A DNA stretch of 64,000 nucleotides from Ooceraea biroi. Taxonomy: Eukaryota > Arthropoda > Insecta > Hymenoptera > Formicidae. The position numbers and the translations under genes are program-made. Location of the stretch: contig NC_039510.1 in the NCBI RefSeq assembly GCF_003672135.1, positions 15,066,001 to 15,130,000 of the forward strand, read 5' to 3'. Of the stretch, positions 48,474-61,035 are shown piece after piece. Position 1 is the stretch's first letter. Each line of letters opens with the position of its first letter. Under the pieces are notes generated by a model that was not told the DNA's origin, ran no database searches, and was given only the letters and a program-made list of their open reading frames with translations.

Positions 48474-49476
48474 ACACGTTTGTTCATCTTTTTTTTTATT
48501 TCCTTTTTGTTATGAGAATCGCGGGAACTTCGACGGTGAGGATGGTCAATTTGCTCCGGGACAATGAAAGAGTTATTAATGTGGTTACACTTGAAAAGGA
48601 TCTCGAAAGCGGTTTGCGCAGCACAAGCACGGTAGGTACATTTGTCGAGTGAAATGTACGATGCAAGGTCGTGAAGAATATAGTAGAGACATGTTATTTC
48701 GCGAGAGTAGGAGAAAATTAAGCACCGCGGAAACGGATGATTGCTTGGTACATCTTGTGCTACAGCAAGATTAGCCATATTACACTTGAAATCTTAATGC
48801 ATCGTACTCTGAGTGTACATATCAGTTTTGAGAGCTGTTGGTTGCTTTGGTAGCGATGCAGATTATTCGTACATGTATACGAATCGTAGCCAATAGTTTC
48901 AAAAAGCTCTATGTACTCCTAGTACGATGGCAGAGAGAAAAAAACATCGGGCTATTTTACACTTAGAATATAACGAGAGGTCTATTACATATGAATAGAA
49001 AATACGAGACAGTAAAATGCGGATTATTGTGTGGCTGCGGAATTTTGCCTAAAAAATTCGTCCCTTCGTGCAGGTCTCTTGTGTTAACAAATAATGCATT
49101 TCTTCTTATCCGTGCAATAATCTTACGAATTTGTTGTGCGCCACCTGAGAAAGAAAAGAACAGCGTAAATAGAAAGGTGACTGAGAATACGGCACGAAGA
49201 GACGAGAAATATATAATTCTGGGCAAAATTACATATTAGGAGGATTTATATTTGGTTTTGGCTGTGAGCTACGACCACATGCGAGGGGGGAGATCCGTGT
49301 GGCTCTAATGAAAGAGAATGCATCCTTCCGGAGAGAAGGTGAGTGATAAATAGTGAGAAGGCAATATTATAAAGAAAAAAGATAAAAAGAAATGTTGTTA
49401 AAAAATAGCAAGAGATCGGACGGACCGATCCTACCGGGATACAAGGGTAGACTTTCATAGAGTATGCCTAATATAT

Positions 49477-49705
49477 AAATACATAGTATATATATATATA
49501 TATAAATAAAAAATATATATTATACAAATATATAGTAATATATGCATATATATATTACTATATTATTAACGAAATAGATGAACTTATATATTATTTGTTG
49601 GGAGAGCATATATTACATATATATTACACATATTTAATATATTTAGGATATTTATTTGTTGATTTGGTGATATATATATATATAATATATATATAATATA
49701 ATATA
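49477..49705. repeat. AT-dinucleotide-rich tract
   Basis: More than 200 bp of imperfect TA repeats with short interruptions, prone to length variation and assembly error. Confidence 0.8.
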
Positions 49706-52700
49706 TGATTTTTATAAAGATTCGCGCGCGCGGCATGGAGAGGCCGGCCTATAAAAGCGTCTCAAAAAAAGAAAAAAATATCACAGAAAAGGAGGAACAT
49801 GAGTATGCATGCAGATTTTAACGAATACATGTATAACGTGAAACGTTTAAAGTGTTCTAGCACGATTGCATCTGTCGTTGAACTGATCGTTATGCGTATA
49901 CGGAAACAGTTCGATGGCAAGTGTGATTGCGCAAACTTGTCTTCTAAAGTACAGATGTTTTATCCATTTTTTTCGTCTGGCGGAACAGCTTGCTATCTGC
50001 GATTTATTTAACTAAAAAAATATCTCCATTAAGTGCGGTCTAAATTCTTTGCTTTCGTCATTAACAAGAAGGATACAGGAATGCTAATTTTTCTAAAATC
50101 ATGTGGTGCAAGCAACAAAAATTTATTTTTAATTTTAATGATACCATTTAAGCAATTAGTATTTTTCGTTTTTGCTCGTTTGCTAATTGATGAAACTAAT
50201 TGAAAAGCCTTAAATAAAATGTAGTTTTTACATTGCTGGCCTAATTCTTGCTTAGAATTCAAGAGGTTTTCCTTTTAGGTCTATTAGCAAATTATGTTTT
50301 GCTTATGTGACTTATATAACATCGTTTTGTTCAATTACATGTGAATTAAAAGAAGGGAAAAAAATATTCAACTTAACGTAATTTTATCTGAGTTATAACA
50401 TATGAAATATCCGGGTCTTTCCTTTTCTAATATCAGTCAGAAAAAACAGGCGAGAGACAATGATCGGCCTTAAATGTAATAATCATTATAGTTGCAGAAA
50501 TACGCTCGAAGTGATGAGCTGTATGTATATATACATATACGTACGTGAATACGTATGCATATATATATATATATATATATTCATACAAATTGCGTAATAT
50601 ACATTCATATTCACACTTAGTCACGCAGCGACTCACGTGTTTATAAAATGCATTTGATGAAATGCAGCAATAAGTAACACTTTATTTACGTGGATTGTAA
50701 AACTATGAAAGTTCGAGTGACCATAGTGAACAAATACGAAATCTCTGATTCATCATTTTCTCGACATAGTACATCTTAATCTGTAATTGAATTTAGATAA
50801 ATTTTGATAATTTCAAATTGCTGATTGCTAAGATTAAATTCTCTTTTTATCATCAGAGATTAATGTTTACTTAAGAAACATATAGATTGTTATCATTGGT
50901 ACGTTTGAATTGTTCGTTTTAATAACATTGCAATTATTCTAAATAATATTAATGCGGAGGAAGATGCAAGTCTAATATTCTAATTATCGTTCTTTTATCA
51001 TTCGTTATATTGCTTAAATTTAATTAGTTAAATTTAAATGTTATTGCTATAACACAATGTTGCTTGCTCTTTTTAGCGAAGGATGTTTTACTTCCTTTAT
51101 TGAAATCTTGTTCTTTGCATTTCTTGTGAGTGCAGTATCCATATTAATGTAATATTCGCCCATGCCGCAATCAATTAAATCGCAGTTTTATATCTTTATG
51201 TGCTTATAACACATGCGTTATATATAAAGCATGCAAAAGACACGCGACGACATAAAGATATTCATGCTAGGCGTTTTGACTCTTCGATCGTTCACATAGT
51301 CACTCCCCATAGCTAAACGAGCTTGTAAATAGTCACCGAGTATAACGTTATACAACTACAAAATAAAACGTTAATTGCGATAGTGAAACATTGTGACGAG
51401 GAATTTCTCCGCTCGAAACGGAAATTCTCGTCTTAAGCGCCTATGACTATTAATACGATTATTATTGTATTACTCTGAACAGAGAATGGACCTCGTGTGC
51501 GAGGTAAGAACAACGTGAGCTGCCTCCTTTGATAGCTACGCAAATTCAAGTGGCATAAAATACGAATTGAAGAATTTGGGCCAAAAGATAATACCTTTAG
51601 TAAATTGTTAAGACCGTGCCAATGAGGCGTACAAAATTTCCGAGTCCACTTCTCTATTCGGATCGCGGAAGAGCATCGTGTGCATATTCATCTTGTGTAC
51701 TAAGCATACCATAAACAAAACTAGTTTCCAACGAAAAAAATTCAGAAACGGGGTCGCAACATTTACACGTACAGATAGCTCGCGGTGAAGATTTAAAAAC
51801 GAAAAAGGGTATCGAACGATGGAGTTAAATAAACGAAAGAATGAGAGAGAGGGAGAGAAAAAGAGAATGGGCGGTAGTCGCGAAGATGCGGAAGAAAAAG
51901 GAAAAGAGAGAAAAAGAGAGGGTTGACTGGACAAGTAACATACTCCATGCCTTATAATAATAGGTAATACAAGTACGCATAAGCATAGATAGATCTATTT
52001 AATTAGTGAATTAATCATAAGCATTAGCGAGACCATATTGTTCTGGCGCGTTTGGCGATGGGAATTGAATCGTTCAGGTGAAACAGCAAAATCGTAACGG
52101 CAGTTGCTGATGAGAGATCAATGAATTTTCAGATAGCGTCTTGAATTCCCAGCGCTATGTGCGTGTCTTTGTAGACGACAAGCGAATAGTAATCGACGAA
52201 ATATTTGGACGAACAAAGGTGCATGGTGATTGAAACAAACGAGTCTCACAAATTATATTCTATTTGTCCTGCAAAATAATTAGATTTCACATATCGATAG
52301 AAAGCATTTTTGGATCGACAATTTTGACGCTTTTGAATCTGGTAATGCGATATAATCAGAATTAAAAAGATAAATGAAAACGAAATAATTAAGGAATATG
52401 GTAACCGAGGAAAATCAACAATAGCTGACGATCTGTTCCGTTCACCGTGCGCTTTTTCATCGTTTCATTCATTTGTAGTGAGTAGTAAGCATCCCTAAAC
52501 GTAGTAGGGAAAGTGATGCCGCTAAGTCGAACGATGCTGCGTGATTTGGTATAGTTTTTAATCGCTTTACTACGGGCCGACAAAGTAATCTCGAGGAGTC
52601 GATTTGGACAACATGTACTGCAGCCTCTGGCTCTTGTATGTTTTTAATTTGGATTAATTTTGCAATGCAATCCTATTTTACTATATTGCATGTTAAATAG

Positions 52701-52721
52701 TCAGTCATTTGTATTTAAATT

Positions 52722-52762
52722 TCTCTCTCTCTCTCACTCTCACTCTCACTCTCGCTCTCTCT
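52722..52762 (+). repeat. CT microsatellite
   Basis: (CT)n interrupted by CACTCT units. It lies about 110 bp before the possible exon at 52869 and could also serve as an extended pyrimidine tract. Confidence 0.85.
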
Positions 52763-52868
52763 TTTTCGCATACTGTATATTTAATATATTAAATATCATT
52801 GAAAACAAAATTTTAGATGTGTGTTACATTGTTATTGTTTCAAATATCAGGAATTTTGTTTATATCAG

Positions 52869-53008
52869 ATAACGGTGGTCGGTTTAAATTCGCTTACGCG
52901 ATTGCAGTGCAAATGCGTCTGGATCAGTACAATTTGTCCAAAGATGATCGCAACTCTTACAGTTACCGTGTTATAAAACACATCTCGAGCGCTTTATCCT
53001 GTAGGTAA
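52869..53008 (+). CDS. possible further alternative 3' exon of the BTB gene
   Basis: The acceptor GTTTATATCAG is followed by a phase-1 entry and 45 codons to a TAA stop, encoding NGGRFKFAYAIAVQM, then LDQYNLSKDDRNSYSY and VIKHISSAL. GC and codon appearance are better than in the flanks, and entry phase equals that of the other alternative exons. There is no known domain. It is 4.4 kb from isoform D, so it could belong to another transcript or be chance. Confidence 0.3.
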
Positions 53009-56000
53009 CGTGTAGTCCCTAGAAGCTGTGAACACGATAGCGAGAAAATCGATCGTTAATATTTATTTAGACGCGATTTATGATAGGCAGTAAGTCATCC
53101 TGGAGATGGATGTTTCTTTTTGTCGGACCTTGCACACATTAAATCTTAATCGTAAATAAACATATTTTACTTACGGAGTGTAAGAGAGAGCCTGGCGGAC
53201 CTTGCATATGGTAATAATGAATTTATATTTATGTAAATAAAATCCTCGTACGTGCCCTGATTTTGATTTACGTAATTGCATCAATGTGTTTATACATTTG
53301 TGAATACAATAAGTAAAAATGGATGAACTCTGTTAAATGAAGATTTCGTTTCACAAATGAAAAGGGCCGCTCAGAATCCTCTCACACTGTTTAGGGTCGA
53401 AACCCTAGTAGATTACTTCATACTCATAGCATTGGCGAATAGGTTTCTAGAAGTTCTTCGAGAAAATACAAGCGATATCAGAAGATTTTGTTTGAGATAC
53501 CAGAGATTTAATGATTCGTCTGTGAAAAGATTTTCGAAGAAACTATTCGCCGGGAAAAATAGCGTCACGTGGTATACTTCCAATTCAATATTCATTTATA
53601 AATATAAATATTCATTTTGTTCATCAATCTGGTTTACGTTGCAATGGAAAAATGTTTTAATTGCAAAAAGATTTGCTACTTAAAGTATGAATTATTGTAG
53701 CTAAACATCGCGCTTATCTAAAACAAAAAGATGTTCTTTTATTTTTAATTTCCTCTAATTTAATACTCGCCAACGTGTGAAGAAATCCCATGGAAAATGT
53801 CAATTTTTTCAGAAACTAATGTTAATACCATTTATTTAAGGAATTATGTAATGTATGTTTTATTTTCGACGTTTTTCTAGGGATTACTCTAGTTAGATAA
53901 GTGAGAAGTGAATGCAGTTTACGTGCACTATACCTTTTAGAGTAATAACTTTACGAAAAATATTCCGCTGAGCGGCTAGTGAGAACGATATTTATGCATA
54001 ATAGAGTAATAAGTAGGGGGAATACGTAAGAAAATATTGTTAAGTGTTTCGAAGGCGTTCTCTTGATAGTGATTGAAAAACGTGATCCACGTGACGCGAA
54101 GTTTTCCTTGGAACCGATGGCAATATCGTCGAGGGAGTTTTTCGAAGATCGGGAGCTACATGATTGATCTTCGGGCAATAATCCCGCGATTGTGATACGC
54201 TATAGTAATCGTCAGACGTCTTAATCCGTTAGCGCGGCTTATTGTTCTGATTTGTTGTGTCATTTCGAACTTCTGTGTTATTTTTAATAAATTCATGAAT
54301 TATTTTGTTTCTACGCCTACCTTTATTTCTGTTCGATTCCTGAATTTTTGTTCCTGTGTCATTCTTAGCTACGGGGTATGATATACTGCTAATATTCTTG
54401 TAAAAAGGTAGATGCATTAAGAGAGCGGCTGTCTTCTGTAAGTATTAAGATGATCTTAGACATAGAAGAAACAATTCTACAGTTAAGAAGTCAATATCTA
54501 TTCCGAGGATGTTTTACCCTCGTGTCTTCGTTATAAATTTTTGTTTGATCATGATATTGATCGGCACCCCTTGTTATTTAGTTTGCATATGTCTTACGTG
54601 ACATTGCGTAGCGTATTCAAAGATCACGGCGGCACGCAGCTTCGTTCGTTTTTAGAAGAACGTCACCTCCAAGTCAATGCACGAAACAGCAGCAATAAGC
54701 GATACCGTTAATTAATTAGATAATAGCGTTTTCCGGTAAGCGCTAAGAAAGTGATCCAAGACGAATGTTAAATAAATTGCGCTCACCGATCGAGCGTCAG
54801 CGACTCGGCAAACTCGCAAAAACGGGAACTTTGATGCCGATCTCGTTGATTACTTTGCATGAGAGAAAATATATTTCAAACGATCCACGAAACACACAGA
54901 GATTAGAAGATAACAACGGCGAATAAAAATGTTGCGTGACCATAAAACGATGTTTTTCATAATATGATGTATATACCCATACGGGAAAGATGCTTACAGC
55001 AATGTTGCTACAAGCTTTTGTGTTGTGTGGTTAGATTATCTTGGAAACGATGTAGATGATACAAGGATAATAACAACAAAATATTATCCTTCAAGAAATT
55101 TGCAATCGAGGAGTATTGACCCTTAACGAATATTCGTAACATTATATCTTTTATATATCTATACCATGAATTTTTTATTTTTATTCTCAAACTTTTTTTC
55201 TATAACTATTTTGTTCGAGTGTTATATAATGTTCAATGTTAACCGTATATATTTAGGATTTTGTAAAGAAGGATTTAATTCTTTTACCGCTAACGTTTTA
55301 GTAATCTGTATAGCAAAATTTTTGCCAAACACAGTCAAAAGTAAGTTACATGAAGGGTAATACTCCGCTAAACGAGCCGTAAGTAATTATCTTCGATAAT
55401 TATTCTCAACAGAAACAAATGGATCATCAAAGTGTTCCGACAAAGTTTGCCCGGCGCTCTAACGGCTTTAATAATAATACCGTAATTGTGATAAATATAG
55501 TTAATTAGTAGATAAACGTTATATACGATGTAACAATCGTCGATGCGATTACAACGACGATTCAGTAGATAAGAGACAGATTATCGAGAGTAAATAAAGA
55601 AAATAAATGCATACAGGGATGATTAAGATATTATATAAGGGATAAAAATCATTATTGCGTATAATCGACATTAAGCGATCAGATAGTTTGTAACAAACCC
55701 GTAGAGAGACCAGTGATAGGTAGAGAACTATATATAATATATTAACGAATATCGGACTACTACACACACACTGCGATGTAAACGAGTAAACGATGTACTT
55801 ATACATATACATTAGTCAATGTTCAATGTTGAGATATTTATCTGAAATAAAATACATATACGTTGTTTACACCATACCGTCTATAAAAATATCATGTTAT
55901 TAATACTCTATATGAGAACTCCTATCTGTCAATAGAACTTTTCTCCTCTTTTTCCTTCACATTTAAAAATTTAATAGTTGATTTGATAAAGTAATAATAT

Positions 56001-58319
56001 TATAATCAGTTTTCAATGCTGCATTTTTGTTTCATTTGCATTTGATTAAAGATATAAAAATAATTACGTTTTTATTGCCTTTTAAAATTTTTTCACACGT
56101 ATAATTTTGATAAAATATTTAAGATGCTAAAATAATGTTTTACACAATAGCATCATTTCTTGTGAAATATGCATACTGCACAGCATATGTCGTATATAGT
56201 TTAACTATAAAATATTCCTTACTCTCAAATGCAAGATATACACAAGTCACACAGTAAATAAAAATAGCTCAAAAATATAATTTACATATTACAAGCAATT
56301 ATTTTTCTCTTCTAAGTTTTAAACATGGTCAAGTCATATACATCAAAAACACTTCGTGCACGTGCAAGGTTTAATTAATCTGATGATCTTGATGGGGTTT
56401 ATATTTGAGCTCTTGAAGCTTTCATCAACTTTCCCTTTGTGTTTCCAATCCCTCTCGACATGATTTACGAACTAATACTACTACTGCTATCGATTTATAT
56501 ACTTTTATGTGCACTTGCGCAACTCAAGTTACAAAGCAAAAGAACAAATATAAATACTGTGGAACATATGCCAGAGCTTTTAGGCCGTGTTTATTTATTA
56601 AAACGCGAGACAGTTTTTCCAATGTTTGATGAAGAGTTCAGTCAGATTGATGCATAAGTGTTCTCGAAAAAACTTTTAATTGATTAAATATCGCACAACT
56701 TTTATTTTACATGACATGTTACATGTTATATTACATGACATCGATACCATGCAAATAATAAAAATATGAACTATAAAATATTAATACTCGATTTTAAATC
56801 CACTTGATAATCGTTAATAAATACAAATATATATGTGGCATGGTAAAATTTTCATATATTCCATTTTATTCGCCTGTGTTAGCAAAAATATTCCAGCGGA
56901 AATATTAACAGTGCAACGAAAATTTATATAATAAATGTGTCGCATGATTATACAAAACTATTGGGCACGTTTGTAGTTTACAATATCGATACACGCATAA
57001 TAAAATACTATTCGCACGCGCTTAAATCAGAATTTACGTGCGATCTCTTTTGCAAGAACAAAATTATTAATCTACATTCGGAGTAAATTTCAATACCTTT
57101 CTAAAATTTCAATACAAAGGATGGAATATATGAATCGCTTAATATTCATATATATTACGGGGTCATGGGTCGATGAAGACGCGCGACTCGTACGCTTCTT
57201 CTTTCATCCAAACACATCAGTCGGATATTCATACGAATGTATATGATATGCATTTAGAGAAGGCGAAAGGGTATGGGCTCCGATGCTCCGAGTTTCGGAG
57301 GAAAAGTTACAGATACAAAAACTTTCGGCAGCTGAAAACTTTTCCTAAATCGCGAGGGACTTCCGAGATCCTCGAAGTTCGAGAGCCGCTGATTCCTGGG
57401 GATTTGATCTCTCCTGAAAGCCGCCGCGTCCGTAACGCGTTCCCGTTAAATCACCAGCTAAATCTTACATCGCGCAAAAATCTCTTACAATTTATATGGT
57501 AGCCGACAATGAAATATGTTGTTGAACGAAGGTAGAAAACTTTCGGCGAGCTTCGCTAACTTTTTGCCTCACGTCGACAGAGGTTTGCCCGGCCAAACGG
57601 TTATTTTTATAAGGACGAGTGCTCGTAAGAATGGCTTTGGAGCTCTATAAGAGAAAAGTGTTTAGGATGCGATCCACAGTTTAGGATCTAGAGTAAACTT
57701 CCTCTCTTTTGGCGCTTCAGGCGCTTCTCGAATGTTCAATATAGATTCCTGTTCTATCGGATTCCTGGTGTTACGTCTCAGTCTGATCCTTCCATCTGCC
57801 CGCGAGCACAATTAATTCTTTCCATTAACGGCGAACACTGAGACACATTTATACAGACGATGGAAATTGATTAGTAATGGAAAATTCGTCTCCTCCATCT
57901 CCTCTCACTTCTTTTTTTGCATTTTATTTTTGCATTTCACAGATACGATGCTGTTCAGAAAAGTGTGCAAATATATACGGTATTACGGAATTTTTCAAGA
58001 GTCCATTAAATAATGACGCAAGAGGTTTTAACGATTTCGCGACATTTGCCAAACAAGTGCATAAGTGCTTTTAATATTTGTAACATTTTTATTTTTCATC
58101 TCGTTTTTTTAAAAATATCAACGTCTCCGAATGTCATATAATTGCTTCAATAAATTCATTCCCATTTCAATCAATTAATTCATACCCACTTCATACCCAG
58201 CTCGAGTTCTTTCACACAACACGTGTGTAAATTTATTAATACGAAAAAAGTAGCCGAACAGTTCAGCTTCGATCGCCTCCAAGTTAGCCGTGTGTGGGGA
58301 GATGCCAAGTATCCTATCT
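53009..58319. other. non-coding, no gene recognised
   Basis: AT-rich. Open frames at 53.4, 55.2, 56.4, 57.2 and 57.9 kb were examined. None has both a matching acceptor phase and a recognisable domain, so none is called. Confidence 0.4.
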
Positions 58320-58667
58320 TCGTGCAACTCCCTCCCCTCGTTCAGGTGTTACGAAGGGAGGGGTTACGTAGGAGATCGGTAGCGGTTCGTACAGGGTGAC
58401 GGTGACGGTTTCGAGTGACGGCTGGAGGACGGAAGGCGCCGAACGGAGGAGGGTTAAAGGGTGTTCGCGTCGGTGGTAGGTGGCGAGTGGGGCGGTGGGG
58501 TTGAACACCGGTGTGCGGAATCCTCTCTGTCTCACTCACTCTCTCTCCCTCCGGTCGGGGATGCTGGATCCACCGCTAGTGGAAACTTCAGTACGCGACC
58601 AACCACCGACGTGTGTTTACGGTCCGAGGCTCCGGCGGAAGCGGCGAGAGAGTTGTTTGCTTCGGGG
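58320..58667 (+). promoter_or_regulatory. GC-rich island, possible untranslated first exon
   Basis: GC-rich segment with a pyrimidine-rich initiator-like stretch (CTCACTCACTCTCTCTCC) near 58528. It ends at a good donor (TTCGGGG|GTGAGA) at 58668. It could be the 5' non-coding exon of a plus-strand gene lying to the right. Open frames on both strands are composition effects. Confidence 0.3.
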
Positions 58668-60300
58668 GTGAGAATCTCTTTCTAACTTCTGTTCGCGACG
58701 TTGCGGTCGCCGTCACCACCTCCACCATCACCATTCGTCCAACCCTCAAAATAGAGTTGGTCACTCGCGCGTGTCCTCGTGAAGAAATGAACCGGCAATT
58801 TTCGGGTGAAGCTACGTTCGAATATCACAGATCGAGTTTCTTTTCATCCTGAATGTCAGATAATAAAAATTCGTGGATACTATCGATCAGTCTCGTTAGT
58901 CCATTCGTGAAGAACGACATCGAATCAAAGTTAAATTCGATTAAAAGGAAGTAAAGTTTAGTGTAATTAACAAGAAATATTACAGAGTAAATGTAGCAGT
59001 GGATATGTAATTATAGGTAATGTCAAAAACTTACTTAATCTTTATTAAGTAAAACGCGTTTTGATCGTACTGTCTAAAGACATTCAGGTAAAGGCAAATA
59101 AAATTCAAACTTTCGAATGTTATTAACGCGGAAAGTGTACCATTAGTATCACAGAAATAAGAAAAAGTACAGTTTCACGTGTCACTCACTAATATAATTA
59201 TCTTTTACGAATGTTATGTTTCCTCATCGTAGATTAACACTTCTATAAATATTTCATTCTGCCTATTCTTATACTTACTTCTGCTGTAGATAATAAGCAA
59301 CGAAGAAAACGAGGAAATAGTTCGCGTTTGAGTTGAACTCAAGTTCCGTTCGTCGCTTTAATTGGACATTCTCTCCGTTTTGGAACAACGTATGGAAATC
59401 CCGCAAACTTACCAGCAAGTTGCCAAAGTTTCGTGTTGTTTCAGTGTCAAGGACCGTAGTATGCGCGTTGACCTTAAAGCTGTCGGGATAACCGGAAGCG
59501 ACGCCGAGCGAGCGACGGTAATGTTTTTGATCGATTTCTGTAAGAGGAAGTTTAATCACGTTTCTGGAGCCGCATTGACTGACAAAGTTGTAAAATAAAC
59601 ATCTGTTTGTTGAACAAGCTGTCGTGGCAAAGAAATACATCGATGAAGACTTTCACGAGAGTTCTCGTTGAAAAGTAACTGCAACGATGATCGCCGACAG
59701 TGGGTTTTACGTGATCGAATGTTAATTACTTTTATAAAGAAATCAAAGTTAGATTTTATGATTTAATATCTATCACATACTTGTACATGCATTGTTCGTG
59801 AGACTGAAGTAATTTTATTGCTGATTTTGCTTCTGCAGATTTCAGATCCATTACTAAAATTAAGAGCTGATTTCCTGCCTTTTCTTGAAAGGAAAATTTC
59901 TAATTAACACAATTGGTTGAACATGAGATGTAACTTCGAGCCATTAATATGCTTACTGTGATTGCGGGATAACTGAGATAAATGATTTTAGCAGTTTATA
60001 TAGCCAAGATGAAAGATGTCTAGTTTAATAATCATTCTAATTTCCTAGAAAATTGTCTAAAATTGTGAATTACAACTTGATGGACAAGCCTTTTGTCTTG
60101 TAATGTCCAACTGATAGATACTTACATCACTATAACAACCAATCTTAACAGTATCTCAACATTAAACCGAAACCGATAAATGAATAAAATATTCTTTCAT
60201 ATCTAAATTTTTCGACCCTCGAGATATCCCAATCAGTAACGCAGACAGTTCTCGAATGCGCATCAGTTAGTCAGAGTATTAGAGATTCGCAAGAACGGTG
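58668..60300. other. non-coding, no gene recognised
   Basis: AT-rich. A 78-codon open frame at 59362-59598 overlaps a longer frame on the opposite strand. Neither has clear domain identity, so neither is called. Confidence 0.35.
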
Positions 60301-61035
60301 TTTGGTATTCATTCGACTAGTACGCTCACCATCCTCGAGAAACGCAATCCCAGCTAGGAACGGAACAGTCGTGATACGTGGCGAAACATTCGCGTCGGGA
60401 TGCTCTCAATGTCAAGGCGTTCAGGTGTGGAAGTGCACCTTCTAAAAGACCGTCGTCGCACTGGGAGTATCCGTCGCTCCTCACGTAAGAACGCCAGGAA
60501 CGCGATGCTCGGCACGCCGCGGCGGTGGCGGCGCCGGCACCGGTACCCGGTTTGTGGTAGAACGCGTAACCGACGTTGGTGCGCCGAGGGCGGCAGTGCT
60601 GGTGGTTGTGTTGCGACGGCGGTGGCTGTGGTAGTGGTGGTGGCGGCGGCATTGGCGGCAGCAGCGTTCGTGCCCTGTAAGGGTGGTAGTGGCAAGTAGT
60701 AGTAGTACAACCAAGGGTAGTAGCGGGCGTAGTAGTGGTAGCGACAATACTAGCGGCGAGTGTAGTACAGCGGTAACTACGACGCGCTATGGGCTACCCC
60801 CTTCTTCTACACCCCCTGCTCCCCCCGAGTTCATGAATGAACGACCACTTCGCTCCCGCACGAGCGCTAATGGGCTTCCTTTCTCGCGCGGCGAACCGCC
60901 TACGTATTTTTGTCGATGCGACGTAATTCTCGCGGTTGACGGCATCACCGGCCGACTATTGCCTTTAGGGTTAATTGCCCCTTCATCCGACTTACAATCG
61001 GAGAAACGGAGCGACACGACTCCGGCGGCCTGAGA
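60301..61035. promoter_or_regulatory. GC-rich, trinucleotide-rich island, possible promoter or 5' UTR
   Basis: CpG-rich DNA with GGT/GGC/GTA triplet repeats (60600-60780), open in several frames on both strands (Ala/Val-, Ser/Gly- or His/Pro-rich readings). This pattern fits insect 5' UTR or promoter DNA better than a gene. Confidence 0.35.

Larger units (their letters stand above)
48474..52868 (+). other. non-coding, AT-rich
   Basis: 3' UTR and intron-like sequence. 49477-49705 is dominated by TATA-type repeats, and another (AT)n run is near 50557-50580. Purine-rich DNA lies at 51.83-51.93 kb. No supported exon. Confidence 0.5.

Noticed and set aside
56439..56657. 72-codon frame with a hydrophobic start, possible small membrane protein
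   Set aside because: AT-rich background codons, no splice or promoter signals, no recognised family.
57943..58074. Segment after TTGCATTTCACAG, open 43 codons (Cys/Phe-rich) in phase 0
   Set aside because: The open long frame is phase 0, whereas the BTB hub exon needs phase 1, in which only 23 codons are open. No domain.
59275..59640. Overlapping open frames on both strands (78 codons plus, 121 codons minus); the plus frame has a faint BEN-like tail
   Set aside because: An acceptor within it would enter in phase 2, not the BTB phase 1. The similarity is too weak, and the opposite strand is equally open.
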